From Trinickia mobilis (GTDB lineage: Bacteria > Pseudomonadota > Gammaproteobacteria > Burkholderiales > Burkholderiaceae): a stretch of DNA of 64,000 bases. The stretch spans positions 1-64,000 of the forward strand of contig NZ_JAFLRF010000009.1 in NCBI RefSeq assembly GCF_017315705.1. Reading direction: 5' to 3'. Each line of letters starts with the position of its first letter. Position 1 is the first letter of the stretch. Below the pieces are notes generated by a model. That model saw only the letters and a list, made by a program, of their open reading frames with translations. It searched no databases and had not been told where the DNA came from. The translations under genes were made by a program, and so were the position numbers. Below, one piece after another: positions 50,881-60,592 of the stretch.

Positions 50881-50942
50881 CGTTGCACCTGTCGTTTATG
50901 GTTCGACGGATCGCGAAGCGCCGCGGCGCCCCTTGCGTCCGC

Positions 50943-51632
50943 TCAACGGTTGTTGCCCGGCTTTTGCACGGCGCCCGCCGAGCCCTTGCCGCGCAGCAGC
51001 TTCCAAAGCGCGCCGATCAGGATCGGGACGATCGCCGCGCCGATCCCGACCAGCACGATTACGTTCAGATATTGGCGAATGAACGGAATGTTGCCGAAGA
51101 AATAGCCCAACAGGACGAGCAGCAGCACCCATAGAAGCGCGCCCGTGATGTTGAAGAGTTGAAAGCGCGCAAAGCGCATCGACGACACCCCGGCGACGAA
51201 CGGCGCGAAGGTCCGCACGACCGGAATGAAGCGCGCGAGCACGAGCGTCTTGCCGCCGTGCTTTTCATAGAAGTCGTGGGTCTTCTGCAGCGCGGCCCGG
51301 TCGAGGAAGCGTTCGAGCACCGGAACGCGCGTATTGAATACCTTCGGACCGATCGCCGTGCCGATCGCGTAGTTCAGGCTGTTGCCGGTGACCGACGCCG
51401 CCAGCAGCAGCAGGATCAGAAGCCCCAGGTTCATCTCGCCGGCCGCGCAGAACGCGCCGCCGATGAAGAGCAGCGAGTCGCCCGGCAGGAACGGCAGGAC
51501 CACGAGCCCGGTTTCGCAGAAAACGATCAAGAACAGCACCGCATACACCCACGCGCCGTATTGATGAATGAAGACGCCGAGAAACGTGTCGATGTGCAAG
51601 ACAAGCTCGGCAAACTGCAGCAACGTGTTCAA
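50943..51632 (-). CDS. DedA-family membrane protein
   Basis: 229 residues. The start is a TTG at 51632 with AAGGGA 6 bp upstream, giving N-T-L-L-Q-F; the upstream open frame instead runs through a family B repeat. Several TM segments, with G-D-S-L-L-F-I-G-G, G-N-S-L-N-Y-A-I-G, K-H-G-G-K-T-L-V-L-A-R-F-I-P-V-V-R-T-F-A-P-type motifs of DedA. Members move undecaprenyl phosphate or phospholipids across the inner membrane and affect antimicrobial-peptide resistance. Confidence 0.88.
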   Translation of the reverse strand: MNTLLQFAELVLHIDTFLGVFIHQYGAWVYAVLFLIVFCETGLVVLPFLPGDSLLFIGGAFCAAGEMNLGLLILLLLAASVTGNSLNYAIGTAIGPKVFNTRVPVLERFLDRAALQKTHDFYEKHGGKTLVLARFIPVVRTFAPFVAGVSSMRFARFQLFNITGALLWVLLLVLLGYFFGNIPFIRQYLNVIVLVGIGAAIVPILIGALWKLLRGKGSAGAVQKPGNNR

Positions 51633-51664
51633 ATGCGTCCCTTTCGAAAGTTGCGTTGGTGTGA

Positions 51665-51692
51665 CGTCCCCCAAGGGGACTTCCTCCGGGGC
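51665..51692 (-). repeat. Family B palindromic repeat, intergenic copy
   Basis: Minus strand GCCCCGGAGGAAGTCCCC followed by TTGGGGGAC. It lies 33 bp upstream of the dedA start in the dedA-mutL gap. Confidence 0.8.
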
Positions 51693-51826
51693 GTCGACTT
51701 CGCGCCGCGCGACCCGCAAATCACGTGCACCGGACGGCGCCAGCTAACTGACCGCGCCATGATACCGAAAGTGCCCTTCGGATTTCTCGAAAATGGCGGG
51801 CGCCAGGCCCCGCAGCAGCGAATCGC

Positions 51827-51832
51827 TATAAT
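51827..51832 (+). promoter_or_regulatory. -10 box of a probable leaderless mutL promoter
   Basis: Consensus TATAAT, 6 bp before the mutL ATG. Transcription would start at or beside the A of ATG. No good -35 at 16-18 bp and no ribosome site. Confidence 0.55.
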
Positions 51833-51838
51833 TTCGCA

Positions 51839-53977
51839 ATGTCCGAGTTCTCCGATCAGCCAGCCGGTGCCCCGAAGGAAGTCCCCTTGGGGGGCGCCCC
51901 GAAGGAAGTCCCCTTGGGGGGCGCCCCGAAGGAAATCCCCTTGGGGGACGCCGCGCCGAACCCACTCCACACGCCGCCTCGCCAGCCGGCCCCCTCCCCA
52001 CGCCCATTGCGCTCGATTCAGCCGTTGCCCGACCAGTTGATCAGCCAGATCGCGGCCGGCGAGGTCGTCGAGCGGCCGGCGTCGGTCGTCAAGGAACTGC
52101 TCGAAAACGCGCTCGATGCGGGCGCCAAGACGCTGCGCATCGTGCTCGACGAGGGCGGCGTCAAGCGCATCTCGATTGCCGACGACGGCTGCGGCATTCC
52201 CGAAGCCGAACTGCCGCTCGCGCTGCTGCGGCACGCGACCAGCAAGATCCGCTCGCTTGCCGAGCTCGAAGCGGTCGCGACGCTTGGGTTTCGCGGCGAG
52301 GCGCTGGCGTCGATTGCGTCGGTGGCGGAGATGTACATCACGAGCCGCACTGCCGACGCCCCGCACGCCACGCGCATAGACGCGCAAACCGGCGCGCTGA
52401 CTCCGGCCGCCGGCACGACCGGCACGACGATCGAAGTGCGCGAGCTGTACTTCAACACGCCCGCGCGCCGCAAATTCCTGAAGAGCGAGCAGACCGAGCT
52501 CGGCCATTGTCTCGAGATGATCCGGCGCTCGGCGCTTGCGCGGCCCGAGGTCGCGATCTCGGTGCTGCACAACGGGCGCGCGGTCGAGCACTGGAACGCG
52601 AGCGATCCCGCGGCGCGCGTCGCGAAGATTCTCGGCGAGACGTTCGCCACCGCGCATCTGCCGCTCGAAGAAGCAGCGGGGCCGCTCGCGGTCTACGGCT
52701 GCGCCGGGCTGCCGACGGCGAGCCGCGGCCGCGGCGATCAGCAGTATTTCTTCGTCAACGGCCGCTTCGTGCGCGACAAGCTGCTCACCCACGCCGTGCG
52801 CGCCGCCTACGAGGACGTGCTGCACGGCGAGCGCTTTCCGTCCTATGTGCTGTTTCTCGATCTGCCGCCGGAAGCGGTCGACGTGAACGTGCATCCGTCG
52901 AAGATCGAAGTCCGCTTTCGCGATTCGCGCTCGATTCACCAGTTCGTGTTCCATGCCGTGCAACGCGCGCTGGCGCGGCACGCGGGCGCGTCGCCGGAAA
53001 CGACGGCGGGCGGCCACGCCGCGCATATCGCGCCGATGACGCCGGCGGCGTTCGGGCCGGCGCCGCTGGGCGCAGCGTCGAACGCAGGACCGGCACTCGG
53101 CGCCGGCAACCTCGCAGGTCGAGGCGTCGATCCCGGCAGCACCTGGCTGCGGCAGGCGCGCATGACGCAAGGCACGCTGCCCGTCGCGCAGCCGCTCGCG
53201 CTGTACGACGCGCTCTTCGGCCGCAAGGACGTGGGCGCGGGCACCGCGCAAGGCACGACGACGGCTCACGAAGCGCGCGATACCGCAGCGGAACCCGCCG
53301 TGCCGGTACCCGCCGCTTTCGGAGACGGCGCAACCGCCGCTGCGGCGGCAGGTTTGCCCTATCCCGGCGCCCCGTCGTTCGCCCCCGGCGACGACCACCC
53401 GCTCGGCTTCGCGCTAGGCCAGATCCACGGCATCTACGTGCTCGCGCAGAACGCGCGCGGCCTCGTGATCGTCGACATGCACGCGGCGCACGAGCGCATC
53501 CTCTACGAGCAGTTCAAGAACGCGCTCGCCGACCGCTCGATCGCGGTCCAGCCGCTCCTGATTCCGGTATCGATGCAGGCCGATGCCGTCGAGATCGGCG
53601 TGGTCGAAGAAGAGCGCGCGACGCTAGACGCGCTCGGCTTCGATCTCGCCGTGCTGTCGCCGACCACGCTCGCGATCCGCGCGGTGCCCGCGCTGCTGAA
53701 AGACGCCGACCTGCAAGCGCTCGCGCGCGCCGTGCTCGCCGACCTGCACGCCTACGGCGGCTCACGCGTGTTGACCGAGCGCCAGCACGAGCTGCTCGGC
53801 ACGCTCGCCTGCCACCATGCGGTGCGCGCGAACCGGCGCCTGACGCTCGACGAGATGAACGCGCTCCTGCGCCAGATGGAGGCGACCGAACGCGCGGACC
53901 AATGCAACCACGGGCGTCCGACCTGGTACCAGTTGACGCTGCCGGACCTCGACCGCCTCTTCATGCGCGGTCAGTAG
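51839..53977 (+). CDS. mutL: DNA mismatch repair protein MutL
   Basis: 712 residues. The GHKL ATPase domain has [17 protein letters not shown] and [10 protein letters not shown]; then a transducer domain, an Ala/Gly-rich linker (about 380-530) and the C-terminal dimerisation domain. The endonuclease motif is [12 protein letters not shown], with Met for the usual Gln, so it is probably nicking-competent. An unusual N-terminal extension of about 57 residues precedes [10 protein letters not shown]; 27 of these are three tandem G-A-P-K-E-V-P-L-G units coded by family B repeats. MutL in relatives starts only a few residues before that conserved block. Confidence 0.94.
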   Translation: MSEFSDQPAGAPKEVPLGGAPKEVPLGGAPKEIPLGDAAPNPLHTPPRQPAPSPRPLRSIQPLPDQLISQIAAGEVVERPASVVKELLENALDAGAKTLRIVLDEGGVKRISIADDGCGIPEAELPLALLRHATSKIRSLAELEAVATLGFRGEALASIASVAEMYITSRTADAPHATRIDAQTGALTPAAGTTGTTIEVRELYFNTPARRKFLKSEQTELGHCLEMIRRSALARPEVAISVLHNGRAVEHWNASDPAARVAKILGETFATAHLPLEEAAGPLAVYGCAGLPTASRGRGDQQYFFVNGRFVRDKLLTHAVRAAYEDVLHGERFPSYVLFLDLPPEAVDVNVHPSKIEVRFRDSRSIHQFVFHAVQRALARHAGASPETTAGGHAAHIAPMTPAAFGPAPLGAASNAGPALGAGNLAGRGVDPGSTWLRQARMTQGTLPVAQPLALYDALFGRKDVGAGTAQGTTTAHEARDTAAEPAVPVPAAFGDGATAAAAAGLPYPGAPSFAPGDDHPLGFALGQIHGIYVLAQNARGLVIVDMHAAHERILYEQFKNALADRSIAVQPLLIPVSMQADAVEIGVVEEERATLDALGFDLAVLSPTTLAIRAVPALLKDADLQALARAVLADLHAYGGSRVLTERQHELLGTLACHHAVRANRRLTLDEMNALLRQMEATERADQCNHGRPTWYQLTLPDLDRLFMRGQ
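51866..51946 (+). repeat. Family B repeat, three tandem in-frame copies in mutL
   Basis: 3 x 27 bp (51866-51892, 51893-51919, 51920-51946). Units differ by one or two bases, are divisible by three, and read G-A-P-K-E-V/I-P-L-G (residues 10-36). Confidence 0.95.
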
Positions 53978-54000
53978 TGGCGAATAGCGAAGCGGATCAC

Positions 54001-54960
54001 GTGAATTCGACGTCATCGAGCGCGCGTCCGATCGCCTGCCTGCTCGGGCCGACGGCCTCCGGCAAGACCGCCGCCGCGCTCGCATTCGCCGCGCGGCGGC
54101 CGGTGGAAATCGTGAGCGTCGATTCGGCGCTCGTTTACCGCGAGATGGACATCGGCACCGCGAAACCGACGCTCGCCGAACGCGCGGCCGCCCCCCATCA
54201 TCTGATCGACATCATCGATCCCGCCGCCAGCTACTCCGCCGCCGATTTCCGCACCGACGCGCTGCGGCTCGCCGCCGAGATCCTCGAACGCGGCAACGAA
54301 CCGCTCCTGGTCGGCGGCACGATGCTCTACTACAAGGCCCTCACGCAAGGCTTGAACGACCTGCCGCCCGCGAATGCCGGCGTGCGCGCCGAACTCGACG
54401 CCGACGCCGTGCGCGACGGCTGGCCCGCGCTGCACGCGCGCCTCGCGCGAGTCGATCCGGCGACGGCCGCGCGCCTTGCGCCGAACGATTCGCAGCGCAT
54501 CCAGCGCGCGCTCGAAGTGTTCATGCTCACGGGCGTGCCCATGTCGGCGCTGCTCGCGTCGCCCGCGCGCGAAGCGGAAGTCCCTTACCGCTTCGTGCCG
54601 ATCGCGCTCGAACCGTGCGAGCGCAGCGTGCTGCACGAACGCATCGCGCAACGCTTCGACGCGATGCTGGAAGCCGGCTTCGTCGACGAAGTGAAACGCC
54701 TGCGCGCGCGCGGGGACTTGCATTTGGGCTTGCCGTCGATGCGCTGCGTCGGCTACCGGCAAGCGTGGGAGTACCTCGACGGCGCGACCGACTACGCGAC
54801 GATGCGCGACAAAGGCGTGTTCGCGACGCGCCAGCTCTGCAAGCGGCAGCTGACGTGGCTGCGCGCGATGCCGGAGCGGATCGTCGTCGATTGCTGCGCG
54901 GAGGACGCGACGGCGCAAGCGGTCAACGCAATCGAGCAAGTGCTGCAAGCTGCTGACTAG
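54001..54960 (+). CDS. miaA: tRNA dimethylallyltransferase
   Basis: 319 residues from the GTG at 54001. Adds dimethylallyl to A37 of tRNAs reading UNN codons. P-loop L-G-P-T-A-S-G-K-T (about 13-21), [26 protein letters not shown] and [11 protein letters not shown] are intact. Follows mutL by 23 bp, the usual mutL-miaA pair. The open frame extending into mutL is a shadow. Confidence 0.95.
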   Translation: MNSTSSSARPIACLLGPTASGKTAAALAFAARRPVEIVSVDSALVYREMDIGTAKPTLAERAAAPHHLIDIIDPAASYSAADFRTDALRLAAEILERGNEPLLVGGTMLYYKALTQGLNDLPPANAGVRAELDADAVRDGWPALHARLARVDPATAARLAPNDSQRIQRALEVFMLTGVPMSALLASPAREAEVPYRFVPIALEPCERSVLHERIAQRFDAMLEAGFVDEVKRLRARGDLHLGLPSMRCVGYRQAWEYLDGATDYATMRDKGVFATRQLCKRQLTWLRAMPERIVVDCCAEDATAQAVNAIEQVLQAAD

Positions 54961-55002
54961 TCGAAAAGGACTCCGCAGCGCCCGTCACCGCGCGCATCGA
55001 TA

Positions 55003-56064
55003 TCACACCACCACCGTCTGCGCCTCGCCCTCGCGGCTGGCACGCACGGAGCCGATCTTCCAAACCTGCTCGCCGGCAGCCGTCAGTTGGCGCACCGCTT
55101 CGTCGGCATCCGCCGCCGAAACGATCACCGCCATGCCGATCCCGCAGTTGAACACGCGATGCATTTCCGCGTCGGCAACGCCGCCGTGCTCTTGCAGCCA
55201 CGAGAAAAGCGGCGGCAGCGGCCACCCGTTCTTGTCGAGCTCGGCGGTGAGGCCTTCGCGCAGCACGCGCGGAATGTTCTCGACGAGGCCGCCGCCCGTG
55301 ATATGTGCCATGCCCTTGACCGTCAGATTCTGCATCAGCGCGAGCAGCGGCTTCACATAGATGCGCGTGGGCGCCATCAGCGCGTCGGCGAGCGGGCGGC
55401 CGTGGAAATCGGCCGACAGGTCCGGGTTCGCGCGCTCGATGATCTTGCGCACGAGCGAAAAACCGTTCGAATGAATGCCGCTCGACGCGAGCCCGAGCAC
55501 CACGTCGCCCGCGGCGATCGTGCTGCCGTCGATGATCGTGCTCTTTTCGACCGCGCCGACTGCGAAGCCCGCGAGATCGTACTCGCCGTCCGGGTACATG
55601 CCCGGCATTTCAGCGGTCTCGCCGCCGATCAGCGCACAGCCCGCCAGCTCGCAGCCTTGAGCGATGCCCTTCACGACGGTGGCCGCCGTGCCGACGTCGA
55701 GCTTGCCGCACGCGAAGTAGTCGAGGAAGAAGAGCGGCTCGGCGCCTTGCACGAGGATGTCGTTGACGCTCATTGCGACGAGATCCTGGCCGACCGTATC
55801 GTGTTTGTTCAGGTGAAACGCGAGCTTGAGCTTGGTGCCCACGCCGTCGGTGCCCGCCACGAGCACCGGCTCGCGATATTTCTTGGGCACTTCGAACAGC
55901 GCGCCGAACCCGCCGATGCCGCCGAGCACGCCGTCGCGCAGGGTTTTCTTGGCAAAAGGCTTGATCGCGTCGACGAGCGCGTCGCCCGCATCGATGTCCA
56001 CGCCCGCGTCGCGATACGACAGGCCTTGGGATTCGCGATCGGGGGCGGATTTCGGTTGATTCAT
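55003..56064 (-). CDS. purM: Phosphoribosylformylglycinamidine cyclo-ligase
   Basis: 353 residues. Makes AIR in purine synthesis (ATP-dependent). [36 protein letters not shown] and [11 protein letters not shown] are all present. Start at 56064. About 20 bp upstream a GGTAAAAT/ATTTTACC inverted repeat overlaps a likely -10, and a family A element lies just beyond, in sense orientation. Convergent with miaA. Confidence 0.96.
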   Translation of the reverse strand: MNQPKSAPDRESQGLSYRDAGVDIDAGDALVDAIKPFAKKTLRDGVLGGIGGFGALFEVPKKYREPVLVAGTDGVGTKLKLAFHLNKHDTVGQDLVAMSVNDILVQGAEPLFFLDYFACGKLDVGTAATVVKGIAQGCELAGCALIGGETAEMPGMYPDGEYDLAGFAVGAVEKSTIIDGSTIAAGDVVLGLASSGIHSNGFSLVRKIIERANPDLSADFHGRPLADALMAPTRIYVKPLLALMQNLTVKGMAHITGGGLVENIPRVLREGLTAELDKNGWPLPPLFSWLQEHGGVADAEMHRVFNCGIGMAVIVSAADADEAVRQLTAAGEQVWKIGSVRASREGEAQTVVV

Positions 56065-56085
56065 TGGGGGAAGAGCGAGAAGGTC

Positions 56086-56104
56086 GGTAAAATGCGATTT
56101 TACC
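56086..56104. promoter_or_regulatory. Inverted repeat over the purM promoter
   Basis: GGTAAAATGCGATTTTACC: perfect 8-bp arms, 3-bp centre. Read on the minus strand TAAAAT could be the purM -10, so the palindrome may be an operator or start-site hairpin. Confidence 0.5.
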
Positions 56105-56108
56105 CGAT

Positions 56109-56151
56109 GTCGATCCAGGGTAAGCGCTTCAGCGCTTACCCTGGCCCCATA
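56109..56151 (-). repeat. Family A palindromic repeat upstream of purM
   Basis: CCAGGGTAAGCGCT (56115-56128) and AGCGCTTACCCTGG (56131-56144) are perfect 14-bp arms with a 2-nt loop. Flanked by ATCGAC and ATGGGGCC ends on the minus strand. Confidence 0.9.
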
Positions 56152-56227
56152 CATACACCGTAGCCGGCCAGTTGGCTGGGATTCTCCCGATCGAGAAACT
56201 GCGGGCCGTCCCAGATTTTCAGGAAGC

Positions 56228-56270
56228 GCGTTTCGACCGGGTCGCGTTTCGACCGGGTCGCGTTTCGACC
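56228..56270 (+). repeat. Tandem 16-bp repeat before perM
   Basis: 2.7 copies of GCGTTTCGACCGGGTC, ending 16 bp before the TTG start of the AI-2E-family gene. Confidence 0.9.
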
Positions 56271-56286
56271 ACACAGGGAACACCAC

Positions 56287-57363
56287 TTGTCGCAGACCTC
56301 TCCCCTACTCACGCCGTACCAGCGCCAGGCCTTCTTCTGGTTCGCCGTCGCGCTCGGGCTCGGCATTCTGCTGTGGGTGCTGAGCCCCGTCCTCACCCCA
56401 TTCCTGCTCGGCGCGATTCTCGCCTACATGCTGCAGCCCGGCGTCGACTGGCTGGTGCGCCACCGCGTGCCGCGCAGCCTCGCGGCGCTGCTCATGATGC
56501 TCGTCTTCGCGTGCATGATCACGGTGCTCGTGCTGCTCGTGCTCGCCGTGATCCAGAAGGAAGGCCCGCAGCTCAAGCAGCAGATACCCGTGTTCGTCTC
56601 CAGGCTGAACGTCTGGCTGCAGCCGAAGCTCGCGCTCCTCGGCCTGTCCGATTCGCTCGATTTCGCGAGCATCCGCGACATGCTCACAAGCCAGCTCGAA
56701 GGCAGCGCGCAAACGGTCGCGCTCACCGCATGGAAGTCGATCCGCACGAGCGGCAACGTGATGATCACCTTGGTGGGCAATGTCGTGATGGTGCCGCTCG
56801 TGCTGTTTTACCTGCTGTACGACTGGCACAGCATGATCGCGCGCCTCGAGAGCTTCATTCCGCGCCGCTGGCTCGAAAAAACGCTGCAGCTAGCGAAGGA
56901 AATGGACCAGGTGCTGTCGCAATACCTGCGCGGCCAATTGCTCGTGATGGGCGTGCTCGCGGCGTTCTACGCGATCGCGCTGACGATCGCGGGCTTCGAG
57001 ATCGCGCTGCCCGTCGGCGTGTTCACCGGGCTTGCCGTGTTCATCCCGTACGTCGGCTACGCGACCGGCCTCGCGCTCGCGCTCGTCGCCGCGCTGCTGC
57101 AGTTCGGCGACTGGTACGGCTTCGGTGCGGTCGCGGTCGTGTACGGCGTCGGCCAGATCCTCGAAGGATTCTTTCTGACGCCGCGGCTCGTCGGCGAGCG
57201 CATCGGCCTGCATCCGCTCGCGGTGATCTTCGCGTTGCTCGCGTTCGGCCAGCTGTTCGGCTTTTTCGGCGTGTTGATGGCGCTGCCGGTCAGCGCGATC
57301 ATCTCGACCGCACTGCGCGAATTGAAGCGCGGCTATCTGGCGAGCACGCTCTACAAGAACTGA
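56287..57363 (+). CDS. AI-2E-family transporter (PerM-like)
   Basis: 358 residues starting at TTG 56287; no in-frame ATG comes before the first conserved helix. About seven TM segments with the family pattern: [14 protein letters not shown] near the N-terminus, [19 protein letters not shown], and [22 protein letters not shown]. Named after TqsA but function varies (ion antiport is reported in some). It precedes hda by 12 bp, a common arrangement in which perM and hda are co-transcribed. Confidence 0.88.
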   Translation: MSQTSPLLTPYQRQAFFWFAVALGLGILLWVLSPVLTPFLLGAILAYMLQPGVDWLVRHRVPRSLAALLMMLVFACMITVLVLLVLAVIQKEGPQLKQQIPVFVSRLNVWLQPKLALLGLSDSLDFASIRDMLTSQLEGSAQTVALTAWKSIRTSGNVMITLVGNVVMVPLVLFYLLYDWHSMIARLESFIPRRWLEKTLQLAKEMDQVLSQYLRGQLLVMGVLAAFYAIALTIAGFEIALPVGVFTGLAVFIPYVGYATGLALALVAALLQFGDWYGFGAVAVVYGVGQILEGFFLTPRLVGERIGLHPLAVIFALLAFGQLFGFFGVLMALPVSAIISTALRELKRGYLASTLYKN

Positions 57364-57375
57364 TTCGTTTTTATT

Positions 57376-58131
57376 GTGACCGCCCAACGTCAACTGACGC
57401 TCGATCTCGGCACCCCGCCGCCGTCGACTTTCGACAACTTCTTCGCCGGTGCGAACGCCGAACTGGTGACGCGCCTGCGTGAACTCGACGGCGCGCTCGC
57501 CGCCGGGCCGCTCGCAGACCGCACGTTCTACATCTGGGGCGACGCCGGCTGTGGACGCAGCCACCTGCTGCAGGCGCTCGTGCACGAGGCTGCCCCGGGC
57601 CAGGCGCGCTTTCTGAGCCCGCAAAGCGCACTCGCCGCCTTTTCGTTCGACCCGCGCGTCTCGCTCTATGCGGTCGACGACTGCGACCGGCTCTCGGGCG
57701 CGCAGCAAATCGCGCTCTTCAATCTCTTCAACGAGGTGCGCGCGCATCCGACGAGCGCGCTCGTCGCCACCGGCAACGCCGCGCCGATCGCACTCTCCGT
57801 GCGCGAGGACTTGCGCACGCGCCTCGGCTGGGGCCTCGTGTTCCACCTGGCGCCGCTGCCCGACGAAGGCAAGGCCGCCGTGCTGAAGCACGCGGCGAAG
57901 GAACGCGGCATCGCGCTCGCCGACGACGTCCCCGCCTACCTCCTCACCCACTTCCGGCGCGACATGCCGAGCCTGATGTCGCTGCTCGACGCGCTCGACC
58001 GTTTCTCGCTCGAACAAAAGCGCGCGGTCACGCTGCCGCTGCTGCGCGCGATGCTGGCGTCTCCAGAAGCGGCAGGCAGCGCCAACGCCGCCGCACCCGA
58101 ACCCGGCGAGGCTGCCGCCCGGTTCAAATGA
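57376..58131 (+). CDS. hda: DnaA regulatory inactivator Hda
   Basis: 251 residues from GTG 57376. With the DNA-loaded clamp it stimulates ATP hydrolysis on DnaA after initiation. The clamp-binding motif Q-L-T-L-D-L is at residues 6-11. The AAA+ domain has W-G-D-A-G-C-G-R-S-H-L-L (Arg in place of the P-loop Lys, normal for Hda), Y-A-V-D-D-C-D-R and the Arg-finger region. A 25-residue Ala-rich C-terminal tail is an addition compared with E. coli. Confidence 0.92.
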   Translation: MTAQRQLTLDLGTPPPSTFDNFFAGANAELVTRLRELDGALAAGPLADRTFYIWGDAGCGRSHLLQALVHEAAPGQARFLSPQSALAAFSFDPRVSLYAVDDCDRLSGAQQIALFNLFNEVRAHPTSALVATGNAAPIALSVREDLRTRLGWGLVFHLAPLPDEGKAAVLKHAAKERGIALADDVPAYLLTHFRRDMPSLMSLLDALDRFSLEQKRAVTLPLLRAMLASPEAAGSANAAAPEPGEAAARFK

Positions 58132-58142
58132 TCCGCTTTAAG

Positions 58143-58148
58143 TAAAAT
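58143..58148 (+). promoter_or_regulatory. -10 box of a probable leaderless promoter
   Basis: TAAAAT, 8 bp before the HAD gene ATG at 58157. No ribosome site in between and only a weak -35. Confidence 0.45.
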
Positions 58149-58156
58149 GCGCCCTC

Positions 58157-58843
58157 ATGACGAATCTCGCCCTTTTCGACCTAGATCACACGCTCATCCC
58201 CACTGACAGCGACCACGAATGGGGCCGCTTCATGGTGAAGCTCGGCATCGTCGATGCCGAGAGCTTCGCGCGTGAGAACGACAAATTCTTCGCCGACTAC
58301 AAGGCCGGCAAACTCGACATCCAGGCGTACCTCACGGCGATGCTCACGCCGCTCGCGAAATACTCGCGCGCGCAGCTTGCGCAATGGCACGAGCAGTTCA
58401 TGCACGAAGTCATCAAGCCCGCGCTGATCCCGGCGGCAGTCGAACTCGTGCGCGGGCACCAGGACGACGGCGACCTCTGCTGCATCGTCACTGCGACCAA
58501 CGAATTCATCACTCGGCCGATCGCCGCCGCGTTCGGCGTGAACGCGCTGATCGCCTGCGAAGTGGAAACGGTCGACGGCCAGCCGCACTCGGCGTTCACA
58601 GGCCGCGGCACGGGCACGCCGAGCTACCGCGAAGGCAAGATCGTGCGCACCGAGGCATGGCTCGCCTCGCTCGGCAAGACGTGGCGCGATTTCGAGCGCA
58701 GCTATTTCTACAGCGATTCGCGCAACGACATCCCCCTGCTCGAAAAAGTCACCGACCCGATCGCGACCAATCCCGACGCCACACTGCGCGCCCATGCTCA
58801 AGCGAAGGGCTGGCGCATCCTCGATCTCTTTGAACCGTCGTGA
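58157..58843 (+). CDS. HAD-IB family hydrolase (SerB-like phosphatase)
   Basis: 228 residues. Catalytic D-L-D-H-T-L (Asp8, Asp10; sequence L-A-L-F-D-L-D-H-T-L), I-V-T-A-T-N for motif II, and Y-S-D-S-R-N-D-I-P-L-L-E for motif IV place it in the HAD-IB group (TIGR01490-type). Substrate unknown; relatives act on phosphoserine or histidinol-phosphate-like compounds. It lies between hda and pcnB and overlaps pcnB by 4 bp (GTGA). Confidence 0.88.
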   Translation: MTNLALFDLDHTLIPTDSDHEWGRFMVKLGIVDAESFARENDKFFADYKAGKLDIQAYLTAMLTPLAKYSRAQLAQWHEQFMHEVIKPALIPAAVELVRGHQDDGDLCCIVTATNEFITRPIAAAFGVNALIACEVETVDGQPHSAFTGRGTGTPSYREGKIVRTEAWLASLGKTWRDFERSYFYSDSRNDIPLLEKVTDPIATNPDATLRAHAQAKGWRILDLFEPS

Positions 58844-60531
58844 TCAAGAAACTCATCCGCAAGCTGTTCGGACAAGAACCGGCGGCAAAGAGCGAGACGG
58901 ACGGCGGACCGTTCGACGCCGCAGCCAGCCGCGATGACGCGTCCGAAACGCGCACCGAAGAGGTCGCGAAACAACGCCGCAAGACGACGAAGAGCGCCGC
59001 CAAGACCGCCCGCGCCGGCGCACGCGATCCCGGCGCGCCCGTCATCCTGTCGGCCGACATTCACGGCATCGATCCCGAGCTGATCTCGCGCAACGCGGTG
59101 CGCGTCACCGATACGCTGCAGCAGGCGGGACACCGGGCGTTCATCGTCGGCGGCGCGGTGCGCGACCTCCTGCTGGGCGTCGCGCCGAAGGACTTCGACG
59201 TCGCCACGGACGCCACGCCCGACGAAGTGCAGCGCCTCTTTCGCCGCGCGCGCCTGATCGGCCGGCGCTTTACGATCGTGCACGTGCAGTTCGGGCAGGA
59301 GATCATCGAAGTGTCGACGTTTCGCGCGCTCGTCGACGCCCCGGAGGAAGCCCCCCTGGGGGGTCCGCCGCCCGCAGACGCCCGGAAGGAAGGCCCGGGG
59401 GGTACGCCTCCTCCCAAGCGCCTGAAACGCGACGAGCTGGACCGCCGCACGCACGCCGTCGACGCGAGCGGCCGCGTGCTGCGCGACAACGTCTGGGGCG
59501 AGCAGCACGAAGACGCCACGCGCCGCGACTTCACGATCAACGCGATGTACTACGACCCGGCGACGCAGACCGTGCTCGACTACCACAACGGCCTCGCCGA
59601 TGTGCGTGCCCGCGTGCTGCGCATGATCGGCGACCCGGCCACGCGTTATCGCGAAGACCCGGTGCGGATGCTGCGCGTCGTGCGCTTCGCCGCGAAGCTC
59701 GGCTTCGAGATCGAAGACGCGACGCGCGCGCCGGTCAAGAAGCTCGCCGATCTCATCAACAACGTGCCCGCCGCGCGCCTCTTCGACGAGATGCTGAAGC
59801 TGCTGCTCTCGGGGCACGCGCTCGCGTGCCTGAAGCAGCTGCGCAAGGAAGGGCTGCACCACGGGCTCCTGCCGCTGCTCGACGTCGTGCTCGAACAGCC
59901 GCACGGCGAGAAATTCATCACGCTCGCACTGAACAACACCGACGAACGCGTGCGTGCTGGCAAACCCGTATCGCCGGGCTTCCTCTTCGCGACACTCCTG
60001 TGGCACGACATGCAGCAGCGCTGGCAGCAATACGAGGCCAACGGCGAATACGCGGTGCCCGCGCTGCATCGCGCGATGGACGACGTGCTCGACATGCAGA
60101 CCGAAAAGCTCGCGATCCACAAGCGCTTCTCGGCCGACATGCGCGAGATCTGGGGCTTGCAGTTGCGCCTCGAGAAACGCTCGGGCCGCAGCGCGCTGAA
60201 GCTGCTGGAACACCAAAGATTTAGAGCGGGGTATGATTTCCTCCTGTTGCGTTGCGAATCCGGCGAGCTGGACTCGTCGATCGGGCAATGGTGGACAGAA
60301 TTCATCGACGCAGACGCTGCCACGCGTGAAGCATTGCTATCGCAAGGCGGCAGGGACCGGGCACCCAAAAAACGACGGCGGCGCAGCAGTGGCGCCGGAA
60401 GCCGCAAGACGGGCGAACGGATGGAGGGGGGCGAATCCCCCACGGGGACTTCCCCCGGGGCGAAGGCAGGCAGGTCGGCCGATGGCAGGCAGTCGAACGA
60501 CGTGGGCCGCGGCGGCGCACACGAAGACTGA
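58840..60531 (+). CDS. pcnB: Poly(A) polymerase I
   Basis: 563 residues from a GTG overlapping the previous stop. Polyadenylates RNA 3' ends and so promotes decay. The nucleotidyltransferase core has G-G-A-V-R-D-L-L-L-G and D-F-D-V-A-T-D-A-T, R-R-D-F-T-I-N-A-M-Y-Y, and the R-Y-R-E-D-P-V-R-M-L-R RNA/ATP motif. Basic N- and C-terminal regions are typical. Two family B repeats are in frame: about residues 166-189 (D-A-P-E-E-A-P-L-G-G, then D-A-R-K-E-G-P-G-G-T), in the loop before K-R-L-K-R-D-E-L, and an inverted copy near the C-terminus (G-E-S-P-T-G-T-S-P-G-A). Both lie in regions that vary between relatives. Confidence 0.93.
   Translation: MIKKLIRKLFGQEPAAKSETDGGPFDAAASRDDASETRTEEVAKQRRKTTKSAAKTARAGARDPGAPVILSADIHGIDPELISRNAVRVTDTLQQAGHRAFIVGGAVRDLLLGVAPKDFDVATDATPDEVQRLFRRARLIGRRFTIVHVQFGQEIIEVSTFRALVDAPEEAPLGGPPPADARKEGPGGTPPPKRLKRDELDRRTHAVDASGRVLRDNVWGEQHEDATRRDFTINAMYYDPATQTVLDYHNGLADVRARVLRMIGDPATRYREDPVRMLRVVRFAAKLGFEIEDATRAPVKKLADLINNVPAARLFDEMLKLLLSGHALACLKQLRKEGLHHGLLPLLDVVLEQPHGEKFITLALNNTDERVRAGKPVSPGFLFATLLWHDMQQRWQQYEANGEYAVPALHRAMDDVLDMQTEKLAIHKRFSADMREIWGLQLRLEKRSGRSALKLLEHQRFRAGYDFLLLRCESGELDSSIGQWWTEFIDADAATREALLSQGGRDRAPKKRRRRSSGAGSRKTGERMEGGESPTGTSPGAKAGRSADGRQSNDVGRGGAHED
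59336..59404 (+). repeat. Family B repeat in pcnB, two adjacent in-frame copies
   Basis: GACGCCCCGGAGGAAGCCCC then a divergent GACGCCCGGAAGGAAGGCCC. The first matches the dedA-upstream copy except for one or two bases. Confidence 0.8.
60427..60462 (-). repeat. Family B repeat in the pcnB 3' end, inverted
   Basis: On the minus strand GCCCCGGGGGAAGTCCCCG followed by TGGGGGATTCGCC. In the pcnB frame it reads G-E-S-P-T-G-T-S-P-G-A. Confidence 0.75.
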
Positions 60532-60592
60532 GACGGCCGCCGCACGCGCTGCCAGACGACGCTGTCGGACGAATTTCGCAGGAAGTTATGCC

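Noticed and set aside
2781..56151. Family A as a CRISPR array or classical REP/BIME
   Set aside because: Copies are dispersed, not evenly spaced with spacers, and lack the GTAG-type head of REP sequences. Arms vary while ends are fixed, which fits neither class.
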